In this document: one piece after another, positions 1-6,014 of the stretch
Position numbering within the stretch: position 1 is the first letter of the stretch
Layout: every line of letters begins with the position of its first letter
Notes under the pieces: generated by a model
The model's database searches: none
What the model saw: only the letters and a program-made list of their open reading frames with translations
Told to the model about the DNA's origin: nothing
Program-made: the position numbers and the translations under genes
Assembly: GCA_001796865.1 (NCBI GenBank)
Contig: MGNQ01000004.1
Coordinates: 1-20,673 of the forward strand
Direction: 5' to 3'
DNA length: 20,673 bases
Origin: Chloroflexi bacterium RBG_16_56_11
GTDB lineage: Bacteria; Chloroflexota; Dehalococcoidia; Dehalococcoidales; RBG-16-60-22

Positions 1-78
1 GCTGGCCACCGAGGACTCATATCGAACTTTTTACGGCCTGATTTGATTCCAAAGTTACGTGAGTTATTAAGGAAGTAG
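1..78 (+). CDS. C-terminal end of an unidentified protein (copy 1), cut by window edge
   Basis: The open frame from base 1 ends at TAG 76-78 and gives a tail containing GLISNFLRPDLIPKLREL. I do not recognise the family. The same tail recurs at 4256-4342. Most differences between the copies in this frame are synonymous (CGG/CGT, TTG/TTA, TTA/CTG), which supports real coding in this frame. Only the last 25 codons are visible, so the size and function of the whole protein are unknown. It lies at the start of the first of two tandem accessory units and converges with the primase-helicase gene that ends at 234. Confidence 0.5.
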   Translation, partial: AGHRGLISNFLRPDLIPKLRELLRK

Positions 79-141
79 GGGAGCGCAATGCGCAGTTCGA
101 GTTCCTTTCAGTTTACCATTATGTTTAAACGGCAAAACTTT

Positions 142-157
142 CGTGAAAACCTTCACG
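142..157 (+). terminator. weak hairpin with T-rich tail
   Basis: CGTGAA (142-147) and TTCACG (152-157) form a 6-bp stem with a 4-nt loop, followed by CTTTTATT. It lies between two converging reading frames and could terminate the plus-strand gene that ends at 78. The stem is short, so this is tentative. The rest of 79-233 shows nothing I can name. Confidence 0.25.
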
Positions 158-233
158 CTTTTATTCCGCGACCTAGTCTTAGTCCTATTAGGGGGAGCTT
201 TGGATATCAACAGGTAGAACTCCCGCCTTCAGT

Positions 234-2771
234 TTAGTTTTCTTCACTCATAGAAACGAGTCTATCCCAAAGAGTTAGTGTTGGTATTTCTGTCGTATCC
301 GCATTGTTTACTAGGGATCTTTCGGCGCCATTCACTTCGTAGCTCATGGCCCGGTACACGCGAAGTCGTCTTTGGAACATTTTCATCAGCATTGGTACGT
401 TCCTGTCTACGTAGTCGTAGATACGAACCTCCCTTTTCCCGGCGTGCACGCGATGTAGACGCCCGGCATATTGCATAAGGGTACCTTTCCACGAGACTGG
501 TAAAGCTAGGAAAAGCGTATCGAGCCGTGCGTCGTCAAAACCTTCACCGATGTATCGTCCGGTAGCCAACAGAACCCGCTTTTCATCGTCGGGAATGGCA
601 CTTAATTGGTGTGCTATTGCACGACGCTGCTTGATGCCCATTCCACCACGAAGTACAATAACATTCTTCAGACATTTGGCTAATTGGTTGGTAAAGAAAT
701 CCAGATGCTCGCGGCGCTCGGTCAACAAGATAGGAGATCGCCCCTCGTCAAGGGAGTGGAGAATATCCTCCAGAATTAGCCTGTTCCGCGCTTCATTGTC
801 CATTAGTCTGCCGTAGATGTCTTGGATTGATGGTTCAATCTCAAATGGTGTGAGCACAAAGTCGGTATCCCGGCAAATGAGGCTATGCCGTATTGGAACT
901 TGAGAGTGGTTGTCTTCTTGTTGAATCTCATGGCGTAGGGGACCACACTGCATTTGGATGATCGGTTGATGACCATCACGGCGATACGGTGTTGCCGTGA
1001 GACCAAGAACATAGCGGGCTTTGATCTGTCGCAGCACTTGCTCAAAAGTAACCGCGGGCAGATGATGGCACTCATCCACGATTACCTGCCCGTATTCCGC
1101 GACAAGGTCACCGACCTCGCCCTTTCTAATAAGACTTTGAATCATAGCTACGTCGAGAAGACCATTTCGTTTGTCTTTGCCGCCGCCTATTTGGCCTATT
1201 TCTTTGAGGTCGACTTCGAGGAAATTTGCCAACTGTGTTCGCCATTGTTCCAGCAAGGGGCGGCGGTGCACTAAGACCAGAGTATTTGTCTTTCTAGCGG
1301 CAATCATCGAGATGCCCACGACGGTTTTCCCTGAGCCGGCGGGCGCAACCAAGATTCCATCGTCGTGAGCAAGAAGTCCTGTAGTTGCTGCCTGCTGTGT
1401 AGAAGAAAGCTGACCGTGAAACTCGACTTGAAGTGGGATGCCTTGAAAACGCTTGTCTGATATTGCTACCTTGATGCCAACTTTTTCGAATAAATCCTGC
1501 AATTCGCCAAGACAGCCACGAGGAATGCCATAATACTGAGGAAACTCTTCCGCGCAACAGATAACCCTGGGAGTCATGGCCGTAGATAGGCGCATTTTCT
1601 GCTTTTTGTAAAATTCAGGATTTTGAAAAGCCGCCAGACGCTTGATCCTACTTAATAATGAAGACGACAATCCGGATTTCTCTACGAAGACCATATTGCT
1701 GGTGACCAACTTGACATTGGCGGGAAAAGGGCCAATCGGCAGTCGGTCAGACAGTCGTTTCGAGGGCGGCATATTCCACGGTTGGTTGTCTTCTTCAACA
1801 GAGCCGGGGCGTACGCCGAGCACCTCTCCGGTTAGGACCGCCTGGCGGACAATTCTTTCCAACATAGATGTCCTTAGTAAACTGAGTGATGCCAGGAAAG
1901 CCCACTGGTCTGAATAAGGATTGAAGCTATTATCAATGAAGAGGGTATTCCCCTTCTCGACGGGCGCTTTTTGAAATGGGAGAGCGATCAGATTTCCAAA
2001 CCCGGCCTTGGGAACGGTATCCTGATTAGGAAACAGTCGATCGTAGGAGTCCATACCTAATTCGTGCCTTCGGGACATGGTTTCAGTGAGTAGGTAGCAA
2101 CCGAGTTTGCGCGCTTCCGAAGCGGCAACGGACTCTTTAAAGAATATCCAGACGTGACCGCCGTTACCGGACCTGGAACGTTCAAGGGCGGCAGGAACGT
2201 CCGTCATTCGGCACGTCTCCAGGAAAGCAGCACTGTCTTCCTGCCAGGAACGTTTGTCAAAATCGATGGCCAAGAAACGACAAGATTCATCTTTCAGAAG
2301 GGGATACACACCGATGGTAATTTTCCCGTCCAGATGGTTCTGAATAACCGAATCGGTAAGCGCCGCTAGTTCTCGGTTAGGACAATCGCTGCATCGTGCA
2401 TATGGCTTTTGGCACAGCTTACGGTCCCATTCGTGCTTGCAGACCGGGCTATAGCCGGATTTGCTACTCTGCCTGTTCTGCCAGAACCGTGCGTACACAT
2501 CATCACGTCCTTTGAACAATGAACGGAAAAGCCATATCTTATCGGGCGGAAGCGAGTCATTATTGAGCAAGGACAGGTCGAGCGTTTTTCTTGTGGCTGC
2601 CGTGGGCTGAACAGAAACTCTATTCGGTTCCTGTTCCTGGATTAGCGTCTCTTTAGATGCAGAACCTCTGGTGAGGCGGCGATTCTCTGCCAGTAGCCAG
2701 TCGCGCTCGGCGGTTACTTTCTGTAGTTCTTGCCGTAGTCGCCCTAATTCGTTCTCATTGTTGGAAGTCAT
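234..2771 (-). CDS. TOTE-type primase fused to SF2 helicase
   Basis: This is an 845-residue multidomain nucleic-acid enzyme. Residues 4-35 are a short coiled coil (MTSNNENELGRLRQEL onward). Residues 111-130 hold a Cys cluster (C111, C120, C127, C130), probably a zinc site. Residues about 150-300 match the archaeo-eukaryotic primase domain of TOTE conflict systems. They contain the acidic metal motif AIDFD (168-172), the SGNGGH motif (201-206) and GFGNLIALPFQ (257-267). Residues about 450-800 are an SF2 helicase of the XPB/UvrB-like kind, with Walker A APAGSGKT (476-483), DECH (566-569), LTATP (591-595), GEGFDD (742-747) and QYAGRLHR (767-774). All key catalytic residues are present, so it looks active. 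It is the last gene of a three-gene operon, and its start overlaps the end of the upstream regulator by 17 bp. Known of the family: these fusions occur in mobile and conflict-related loci. A defence role here is inference. Confidence 0.85.
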   Translation of the reverse strand: MTSNNENELGRLRQELQKVTAERDWLLAENRRLTRGSASKETLIQEQEPNRVSVQPTAATRKTLDLSLLNNDSLPPDKIWLFRSLFKGRDDVYARFWQNRQSSKSGYSPVCKHEWDRKLCQKPYARCSDCPNRELAALTDSVIQNHLDGKITIGVYPLLKDESCRFLAIDFDKRSWQEDSAAFLETCRMTDVPAALERSRSGNGGHVWIFFKESVAASEARKLGCYLLTETMSRRHELGMDSYDRLFPNQDTVPKAGFGNLIALPFQKAPVEKGNTLFIDNSFNPYSDQWAFLASLSLLRTSMLERIVRQAVLTGEVLGVRPGSVEEDNQPWNMPPSKRLSDRLPIGPFPANVKLVTSNMVFVEKSGLSSSLLSRIKRLAAFQNPEFYKKQKMRLSTAMTPRVICCAEEFPQYYGIPRGCLGELQDLFEKVGIKVAISDKRFQGIPLQVEFHGQLSSTQQAATTGLLAHDDGILVAPAGSGKTVVGISMIAARKTNTLVLVHRRPLLEQWRTQLANFLEVDLKEIGQIGGGKDKRNGLLDVAMIQSLIRKGEVGDLVAEYGQVIVDECHHLPAVTFEQVLRQIKARYVLGLTATPYRRDGHQPIIQMQCGPLRHEIQQEDNHSQVPIRHSLICRDTDFVLTPFEIEPSIQDIYGRLMDNEARNRLILEDILHSLDEGRSPILLTERREHLDFFTNQLAKCLKNVIVLRGGMGIKQRRAIAHQLSAIPDDEKRVLLATGRYIGEGFDDARLDTLFLALPVSWKGTLMQYAGRLHRVHAGKREVRIYDYVDRNVPMLMKMFQRRLRVYRAMSYEVNGAERSLVNNADTTEIPTLTLWDRLVSMSEEN

Positions 2772-3651
2772 TTGAATCTCTGCGCTTTGCCACCAGATTG
2801 ACCACAGGGACCTCTAGTGCTTTAGCAATTCTTTCCAGCGTTTCCAACGAAGGCCGGTGATGTCCATGCTCCAATCTGCTGAGATTCGGACGCTTCATTC
2901 CACTCTTAGCTGCGAGTGTCTGAATAGAATAGCCCTTCTCTTGCCTAAGCTGTCGTACCCTTTCGCCTATCGGGCTCACGGCTGTAATTTTGTCTTCAAA
3001 TCGTTTCTCTTTGTAGAACTCATATTGAGGTTCACAGTGGTAAAGAACGTCATCCCAGGGAATCTCAAACTGGTTACCTGACTCTTGAATCACCCTAATG
3101 TAGTCCCGGTTTCTGCCCAAAGACCACTTTGTAACTCCTGTTGAATCGGCCTCTGGTAGATCCAACATATTCAAAGCATACGTCTTTCCATTCTCCATCC
3201 AGATCAAAAATGTTCTCGTATCTTCCAAGAACTTCACTCTGTCGAACCTCTTTCTTGATTCCGGGTCTAAGCGCTTCTTTATTAGCGAAGCGATATCCTC
3301 AACCGATAGTGTTCTCCGGTCAACTAACTCGGCATTTTGAGGTAGAGGCTGCAAACGAGAGGCGTCCGATAGCCTCGATACAAGAAATAGCCAATCTTTA
3401 GATTGTGCGTTGGGTATAGTCAACAATGGCACAGGCCATGTATCTAGATCTTTCACCTCGGTATCAACAATAAAGAGATTACAGTCGTGTTCCTTCAGCA
3501 AGTCTAGGAGGTGTTCTTTAAACAGAATCACCAAGTTAGTATCGGTGAAGAAGCTTTGGATATTCTCAAGCGTCTTCTGCCCGGTCACGAGACAAGCTTT
3601 AGGCTGTGCTTCACTCTTTCTTTTTTGTTCCAGAACATTAGTCACTGTCAT
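2755..3651 (-). CDS. XRE regulator with DUF2442-like and receiver-like domains
   Basis: The protein has 298 residues in three parts. Residues about 228-285 are a clear XRE/Cro helix-turn-helix (VRQLRQEKGYSIQTLAAKSG, then NLSRLEHGHHRPSLETLERI). Residues about 135-210 resemble DUF2442 (FLIWMENGKTYALNMLDLP, then WSLGRN and FEIPWDDVLYH), a small domain usually paired with DUF4160, which is the product of the gene just upstream. Residues about 15-130 have the hydrophobic-strand pattern of a receiver fold (LFIVDTEV at 59-66, then WPVPLLTIP), apparently degenerate; that part is inference. Its start ATG sits 3 nt past the DUF4160 stop, and the Shine-Dalgarno AGGAGG (3658-3663) forms the last two Arg codons of that gene, so translation is probably coupled. 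It likely represses its own operon through the palindrome at 3863-3880. Confidence 0.85.
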   Translation of the reverse strand: MTVTNVLEQKRKSEAQPKACLVTGQKTLENIQSFFTDTNLVILFKEHLLDLLKEHDCNLFIVDTEVKDLDTWPVPLLTIPNAQSKDWLFLVSRLSDASRLQPLPQNAELVDRRTLSVEDIASLIKKRLDPESRKRFDRVKFLEDTRTFLIWMENGKTYALNMLDLPEADSTGVTKWSLGRNRDYIRVIQESGNQFEIPWDDVLYHCEPQYEFYKEKRFEDKITAVSPIGERVRQLRQEKGYSIQTLAAKSGMKRPNLSRLEHGHHRPSLETLERIAKALEVPVVNLVAKRRDSNDFQQ

Positions 3652-3654
3652 TTG

Positions 3655-3852
3655 TTACCTCCTGGCCGCGTAACCCAACTTCACCAAAGCCCTTCTAAGT
3701 TTGTCGGTGAGCTCAAAGCTATCCAGCGGCACTTGATTCTCGATGTCCCAACGTCCTATTTCTCTATTCCCTTTCCTGATGTGAACGTGGTAAGGACGAT
3801 GGTCACCTTTATACGTAACGAAGATGAAGCCGCCAAGTCTTTTTCTGCCCAT
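3655..3852 (-). CDS. DUF4160 family protein, first gene of the primase-helicase operon
   Basis: This is a 65-residue protein with DUF4160 hallmarks: an early GGFIFVTYKGDH stretch, then RPYHVHIRKGNREIGRWDIE, and a C-terminal helix ELTDKLRRALVKLGY. Known of the family: DUF4160 and DUF2442 are commonly adjacent and have been proposed as a toxin-antitoxin-like pair; the activity is not established. I chose the ATG at 3852 (MGRKRLGG) over the in-frame ATG at 3870, because the latter lies inside the promoter palindrome and upstream of the predicted transcript start. With the -10 at 3861-3866, the mRNA would be almost leaderless, and no Shine-Dalgarno precedes this ATG. It is followed directly by the XRE/DUF2442 gene. 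Confidence 0.75.
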   Translation of the reverse strand: MGRKRLGGFIFVTYKGDHRPYHVHIRKGNREIGRWDIENQVPLDSFELTDKLRRALVKLGYAARR

Positions 3853-3860
3853 CGAATTTA

Positions 3861-3889
3861 AGCGTATCATTATTGATACGATATGTCAA
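3861..3889 (-). promoter_or_regulatory. operon promoter with overlapping palindromic operator
   Basis: Read on the minus strand there is TTGACA (3889-3884), a 17-bp spacer, and TACGCT (3866-3861) preceded by TGA, giving an extended -10. The perfect inverted repeat CGTATCA-TTAT-TGATACG (plus strand, 3863-3880) fills most of the spacer and overlaps the -10. That is the classic place for a dimeric XRE repressor to block RNA polymerase, and the operon encodes one. The promoter elements are seen directly; the identity of the bound protein is inferred. Confidence 0.7.
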
Positions 3890-3907
3890 GCCAAGAAAGG
3901 GTAAGCT

Positions 3908-3943
3908 AATACCCATTTTAGGTATTGTTTACCCAACCTGGGT
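3908..3943. repeat. two small inverted repeats upstream of the promoter
   Basis: AATACC (3908-3913) with GGTATT (3921-3926), and ACCC (3931-3934) with GGGT (3940-3943), lie side by side 20-55 bp upstream of the -35 box. They share an ACCC...GGT layout and may be accessory binding sites. They are short and could be chance. Confidence 0.25.
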
Positions 3944-4004
3944 CATATAAACAAATCACCTAAAAATGTGTTATCTGTACATGGAAAAACGAATAAAAAA
4001 ACTA

Positions 4005-4109
4005 AATTTCTCGTGATCGTTTGTTGCCCTGAGTCCGGTCAATATGCCAATCTTTGTTCTGGGGTGCTTAAAATAACCGGTACTACCAGACTTGGGGTAG
4101 TCGTGTCAC
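4005..4109 (-). pseudogene. decayed hicA 5' fragment
   Basis: The minus-strand reading from 4109 gives MTRLPQVW, a stop, YRLF, a stop, then APQNKDWHIDRTQGNK. This matches intact HicA (MTRLPQIKGDRLVK... KKDWYIDRSHGSH) at 4589-4816 codon by codon for about 33 residues. The start codon has become GTG, two in-frame stops have appeared, and the catalytic-histidine motif SHGSH has become TQGNK. No hicB remnant follows. This is a dead duplicate of the toxin 5' region. Confidence 0.8.
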
Positions 4110-4262
4110 CTTTTCTTCAACCTATTGGGTAAAACTCAATCTTAACAAGAAATGTGCAAATTGGTCACAGTATGGGGATAAACTGCAATCAGGGTTTAAT
4201 GAGTGTTAGAAAGCTTGAAGCTGAAAAGAGGTAATGATATTACCAAAATGAACTGGCTGGCC
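4005..4262. repeat. diverged direct duplication of 4727-4975 (hicA 5' region to tRNA end)
   Basis: The two blocks align from hicA codon about 37, through its promoter region (CTTAACAAGAAATGTG in both), to GAAGCTGAAAAG, a conserved TAAT...ATTACC hairpin, and GCTGGCTGG or ACTGGCTGG at the tRNA-Gln 3' end. The copy at 4005-4262 is degenerate and lacks the palindrome found downstream of the hicA -10 in the intact block. It abuts the second copy of the unidentified C-terminal tail. Confidence 0.8.
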
Positions 4263-4342
4263 ACCCAGGACACATATCGAACTTTTTACGTCCTGATTTA
4301 ATTCCAAGACTGCGTGAGTTGGTAAAAAAGGCGACTGAATAA
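4256..4342 (+). pseudogene. C-terminal tail remnant of an unidentified protein (copy 2)
   Basis: The frame contains GHISNFLRPDLIPRLRELVK and ends at TAA 4340-4342. It matches the tail at 1-78 with mostly synonymous changes. Upstream in frame it reaches a TGA at 4235-4237 within seven codons, so only the 3' end of the gene remains. Its first bases, GCTGGCCACCCAGGA, also resemble the 3' end of the tRNA-Gln gene (GCTGGCGAGCCAGGA at 4970). It ends 4 bp before the convergent hicB stop. Confidence 0.6.
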
Positions 4343-4346
4343 TAGT

Positions 4347-4577
4347 TTAAGCAACTGGCTCTTTAACCGCTACCGTTAAAGATTCTATTCCGGCTTCCTG
4401 AGGTATAGTTTCTCCATGCGCTTTGCATGATTCAAGATAAAGTTCGATCGCTTCCTTAGCCATTGCGATGGCTTCTTCTTTGGTTTCTCCCTGGGTGAAA
4501 CATCCTGGAAGAGCTGGTACATCAACCGAGTACCCGCCTTCCGCTTCAGGGACTAATATAACTGTATATCTTAGCAT
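4347..4577 (-). CDS. hicB: HicB-family antitoxin
   Basis: This is a 76-residue protein of the HicB type: YTVILVPEAEGGYSVDVPAL, PGCFTQGETKEEAIAMAKEA, then an IELYLESC helix. Known of the family: this partial RNase H-like fold neutralises HicA and often represses the operon. No separate C-terminal DNA-binding domain (XRE or ribbon-helix-helix) is visible, as in the short HicB class. It follows hicA by 11 bp, with AGGAGG plus GGAGG ahead of the ATG, so antitoxin translation should be strong. Together with hicA this is a complete and apparently intact toxin-antitoxin pair, unlike the decayed copy next to it. Confidence 0.9.
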   Translation of the reverse strand: MLRYTVILVPEAEGGYSVDVPALPGCFTQGETKEEAIAMAKEAIELYLESCKAHGETIPQEAGIESLTVAVKEPVA

Positions 4578-4588
4578 ACCTCCACCTC

Positions 4589-4816
4589 CTAAAGAAGTCC
4601 CTTGATCTCTTCTATGGTCAGTTCCGTTGTCTTTAGAATGTTGCTTAATATTCCTGGTTTGATCGGCTTATTATGGACAGGGATCACAACCTTAGATCCC
4701 GGCTTATTATCATTTCTCATTATCACATGACTACCATGGCTCCGGTCAATATACCAATCTTTTTTCTGTAGAGCTTTGACCAACCGGTCACCTTTGATTT
4801 GGGGCAGTCGTGTCAT
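4589..4816 (-). CDS. hicA: HicA-family mRNA interferase toxin
   Basis: This is a 75-residue protein with a dsRBD-like HicA fold: LVKALQKKDWYIDRSHGSH, VIMRNDNKPGSKVVIPVHNK, then a PIKPGILSNILK helix. The histidine of the GSH motif (H30) is the expected catalytic residue and is present. Known of the family: ribosome-independent mRNA cleavage. I start at MTRLPQ (4816), not at the upstream in-frame ATG at 4909, because only this start fits the family length and the upstream codons overlap the predicted promoter. The gene order hicA then hicB is usual. A decayed copy of its 5' end lies at 4005-4109. Confidence 0.9.
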   Translation of the reverse strand: MTRLPQIKGDRLVKALQKKDWYIDRSHGSHVIMRNDNKPGSKVVIPVHNKPIKPGILSNILKTTELTIEEIKGLL

Positions 4817-4838
4817 ATATATTCTTCTACCCAAACTA

Positions 4839-4881
4839 AAGGCATGCCTTAATCTTAACAAGAAATGTGTATTTTGGTCAA
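4839..4881 (-). promoter_or_regulatory. hicAB promoter and palindromic operator
   Basis: Minus strand: TTGACC (4881-4876), an 18-bp spacer, then TAAGAT (4857-4852). A perfect 12-bp palindrome AAGGCATGCCTT (4839-4850) follows directly at about +1, a plausible site for the HicA-HicB complex. The decayed duplicate retains the TAAGAT region but not the palindrome. The binding role is inferred. Confidence 0.5.
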
Positions 4882-4936
4882 AATATGGTGATAAACTTAA
4901 ATCTGGCACTTTAGAGTCGGTCGACCGCTTGAAGCT

Positions 4937-4958
4937 GAAAAGAAGTAATGCTATTACC
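4937..4958 (-). terminator. short terminator of tRNA-Gln
   Basis: Minus strand: GGTAAT-AGC-ATTACT followed by TCTTTTC, 10 bp after the tRNA CCA. The duplicate at 4230-4244 keeps a perfect GGTAAT/ATTACC stem and the same T-rich tail, which suggests the hairpin was functional when it was copied. Confidence 0.5.
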
Positions 4959-4967
4959 TGAATGAGC

Positions 4968-5041
4968 TGGCTGGCGAGCCAGGATTCGAACCTGGGCTAA
5001 AGGATCCAAAGTCCTCTGTGCTACCGCTACACAACTCGCCA
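4968..5041 (-). tRNA. tRNA-Gln (anticodon TTG), CCA encoded
   Basis: On the minus strand the sequence folds as a cloverleaf. The acceptor TGGCGAG pairs with CTCGCCA, the D arm contains AGCGGTAGC, the anticodon loop is CTTTGGA (anticodon TTG, reading CAA), and the T arm contains GGTTCGAATCC. The discriminator is G and CCA is encoded at 4970-4968. Its 3' end is the boundary of the accessory units on its left, a common integration target. Confidence 0.93.
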
Positions 5042-5056
5042 GTGCTTACACGCTGG

Positions 5057-5085
5057 ATTATAGCATCTGTATATAGCGGTGGCAA
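5057..5085 (-). promoter_or_regulatory. promoter of tRNA-Gln
   Basis: Minus strand: TTGCCA (5085-5080), a 17-bp spacer and a consensus TATAAT (5062-5057), 15 bp before the tRNA 5' end. Spacing and position are as expected for a sigma-70-type tRNA promoter. Confidence 0.8.
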
Positions 5086-5155
5086 AGATGTTTATGGGGG
5101 GTTAAGGTGGGAAGGCGGGCTGAGCACCGGCGGGCGGCGTGGATTATCATAATAT

Positions 5156-5177
5156 CTACCGGAAGCATATCCGGTAG
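5156..5177. other. perfect 8-bp hairpin in the spacer
   Basis: CTACCGGA (5156-5163) and TCCGGTAG (5170-5177) form an 8-bp stem with a 6-nt loop. It sits about 85 nt past the stop of the HTH gene at 5262, but no T-tract follows on either strand. It may be an mRNA 3' end element. Nothing else is recognisable in 5086-5261. Confidence 0.4.
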
Positions 5178-5261
5178 GCCATGATATCCATCAGGTTGAA
5201 GACAATATTTAAAATAAGGTTCATCTTTTATTTCCCGGAGCGCACGGTCGGCGATAACGCC

Positions 5262-5531
5262 TCAGGGCTTGCGGTTGGCCCAGAGCTCGTGGAGGAGCCT
5301 GAGTTTCACCTCGAGTTTGACGGGATGGTTGTTCTCAAACGAGTTTACTTCGTGTAAAGAAACACCGCATTTCCGGGCAAGGTCCGATTGCGATATTTTC
5401 CGGCTCTCCCTCACATTTTTAGCCCAGTCACCGGTTTTGAGCTCCGGCATGGTGAATTCCTTGGTTTTCTTTTCACTTACCATGGTTCTTGACCGCCTGA
5501 ATACTTCTTTCCTGCTGGTGCGCCGAATCAT
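5262..5531 (-). CDS. small XRE-like helix-turn-helix protein
   Basis: This is an 89-residue protein. Residues about 35-68 form an XRE-type helix-turn-helix: WAKNVRESRKISQSDLARKC, then GVSLHEVNSFENN. The basic N-terminus (RRTSRKEVFRRSR) is followed by a charged linker, and the C-terminus is a single helix (LEVKLRLLHELWANRKP). The layout recalls MBF1-like single-domain regulators, but the N-terminal zinc motif of MBF1 is absent. The start at 5531 follows a GGGGGGT stretch. An alternative start at 5483 (MVSEKKTKEF) would remove the basic N-terminus and has no clear ribosome site. It stands alone; no target gene is evident. Confidence 0.6.
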   Translation of the reverse strand: MIRRTSRKEVFRRSRTMVSEKKTKEFTMPELKTGDWAKNVRESRKISQSDLARKCGVSLHEVNSFENNHPVKLEVKLRLLHELWANRKP

Positions 5532-5720
5532 ATTCTAACCCCCCGCCGTTACCGGCTGGAATAGCTAGATGGTCTCCCCTGAAATAGTACTTTCGTATTT
5601 ATTAACGTTTTTCCTTCTTTTTGGTTAGTATCTCGCGTCGTTGATTACGTAGTTTCCTTTTGAAATGTTTGTCATCCGGCTTAGTACTTTCTTCCCCCCT
5701 CGACTTACCGGAAAGTAATC

Positions 5721-5750
5721 TTGTCCCCGTGCCTTGTTCCCCATTATAAT
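5721..5750 (+). promoter_or_regulatory. promoter of the small zinc protein gene
   Basis: TTGTCC (5721-5726), an 18-bp spacer and a perfect TATAAT (5745-5750), about 33 bp before the ATG at 5784. The remainder of 5532-5720 is T-rich spacer without a recognisable gene. Confidence 0.6.
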
Positions 5751-5783
5751 TTTGGCTGAATTTGACTTTTCAAGGCGGTAAAA

Positions 5784-6014
5784 ATGACAGACAACGGTTC
5801 CAAGCAAAAAAAATGCATACACTACTGGATACTGGAATCACCGGACGGCCGCACCAGCGTTGGTAAATGTAAATATTGCGGTGTCTCTAATGAGTTTTCC
5901 AACGACTGGCACGATGCCCTGAACAACCTGGGTAAAAAAGAGTCACCGTCCCGGGAGCCGGACCTCGAAACTGAATCTGAGCCGGTCGAAACAGTCCTGG
6001 TCACCGATGTATAG
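5784..6014 (+). CDS. small C/H zinc-binding protein, unknown function
   Basis: This is a 76-residue protein. The N-terminal half has a probable zinc site made of C11 and H13 (KKCIHYWILESPDG) plus C28 and C31 (GKCKYCG). The C-terminal third is acidic and probably disordered (PSREPDLETESEPVETVLV). A ribosome site AAGGCGG precedes the ATG at good distance, and a consensus promoter lies just upstream, so this is a real single-gene unit. I do not recognise a named family. The fold suggests nucleic-acid or protein binding rather than catalysis. Confidence 0.65.
   Translation: MTDNGSKQKKCIHYWILESPDGRTSVGKCKYCGVSNEFSNDWHDALNNLGKKESPSREPDLETESEPVETVLVTDV

Noticed and set aside
3852..3870. Upstream ATG at 3870 as start of the DUF4160 gene
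   Set aside because: It lies within the operator palindrome and upstream of the likely transcript start. The family begins close to the GG-containing strand, which fits the ATG at 3852.
5269..5538. 89-codon plus-strand frame opposite the HTH gene
   Set aside because: The minus strand gives a recognisable XRE-type helix-turn-helix; the plus strand gives only Ser/Phe-rich sequence.
5625..5822. 65-codon minus-strand frame
   Set aside because: It overlaps the promoter and start of the plus-strand zinc protein gene and has no motif or good ribosome site.
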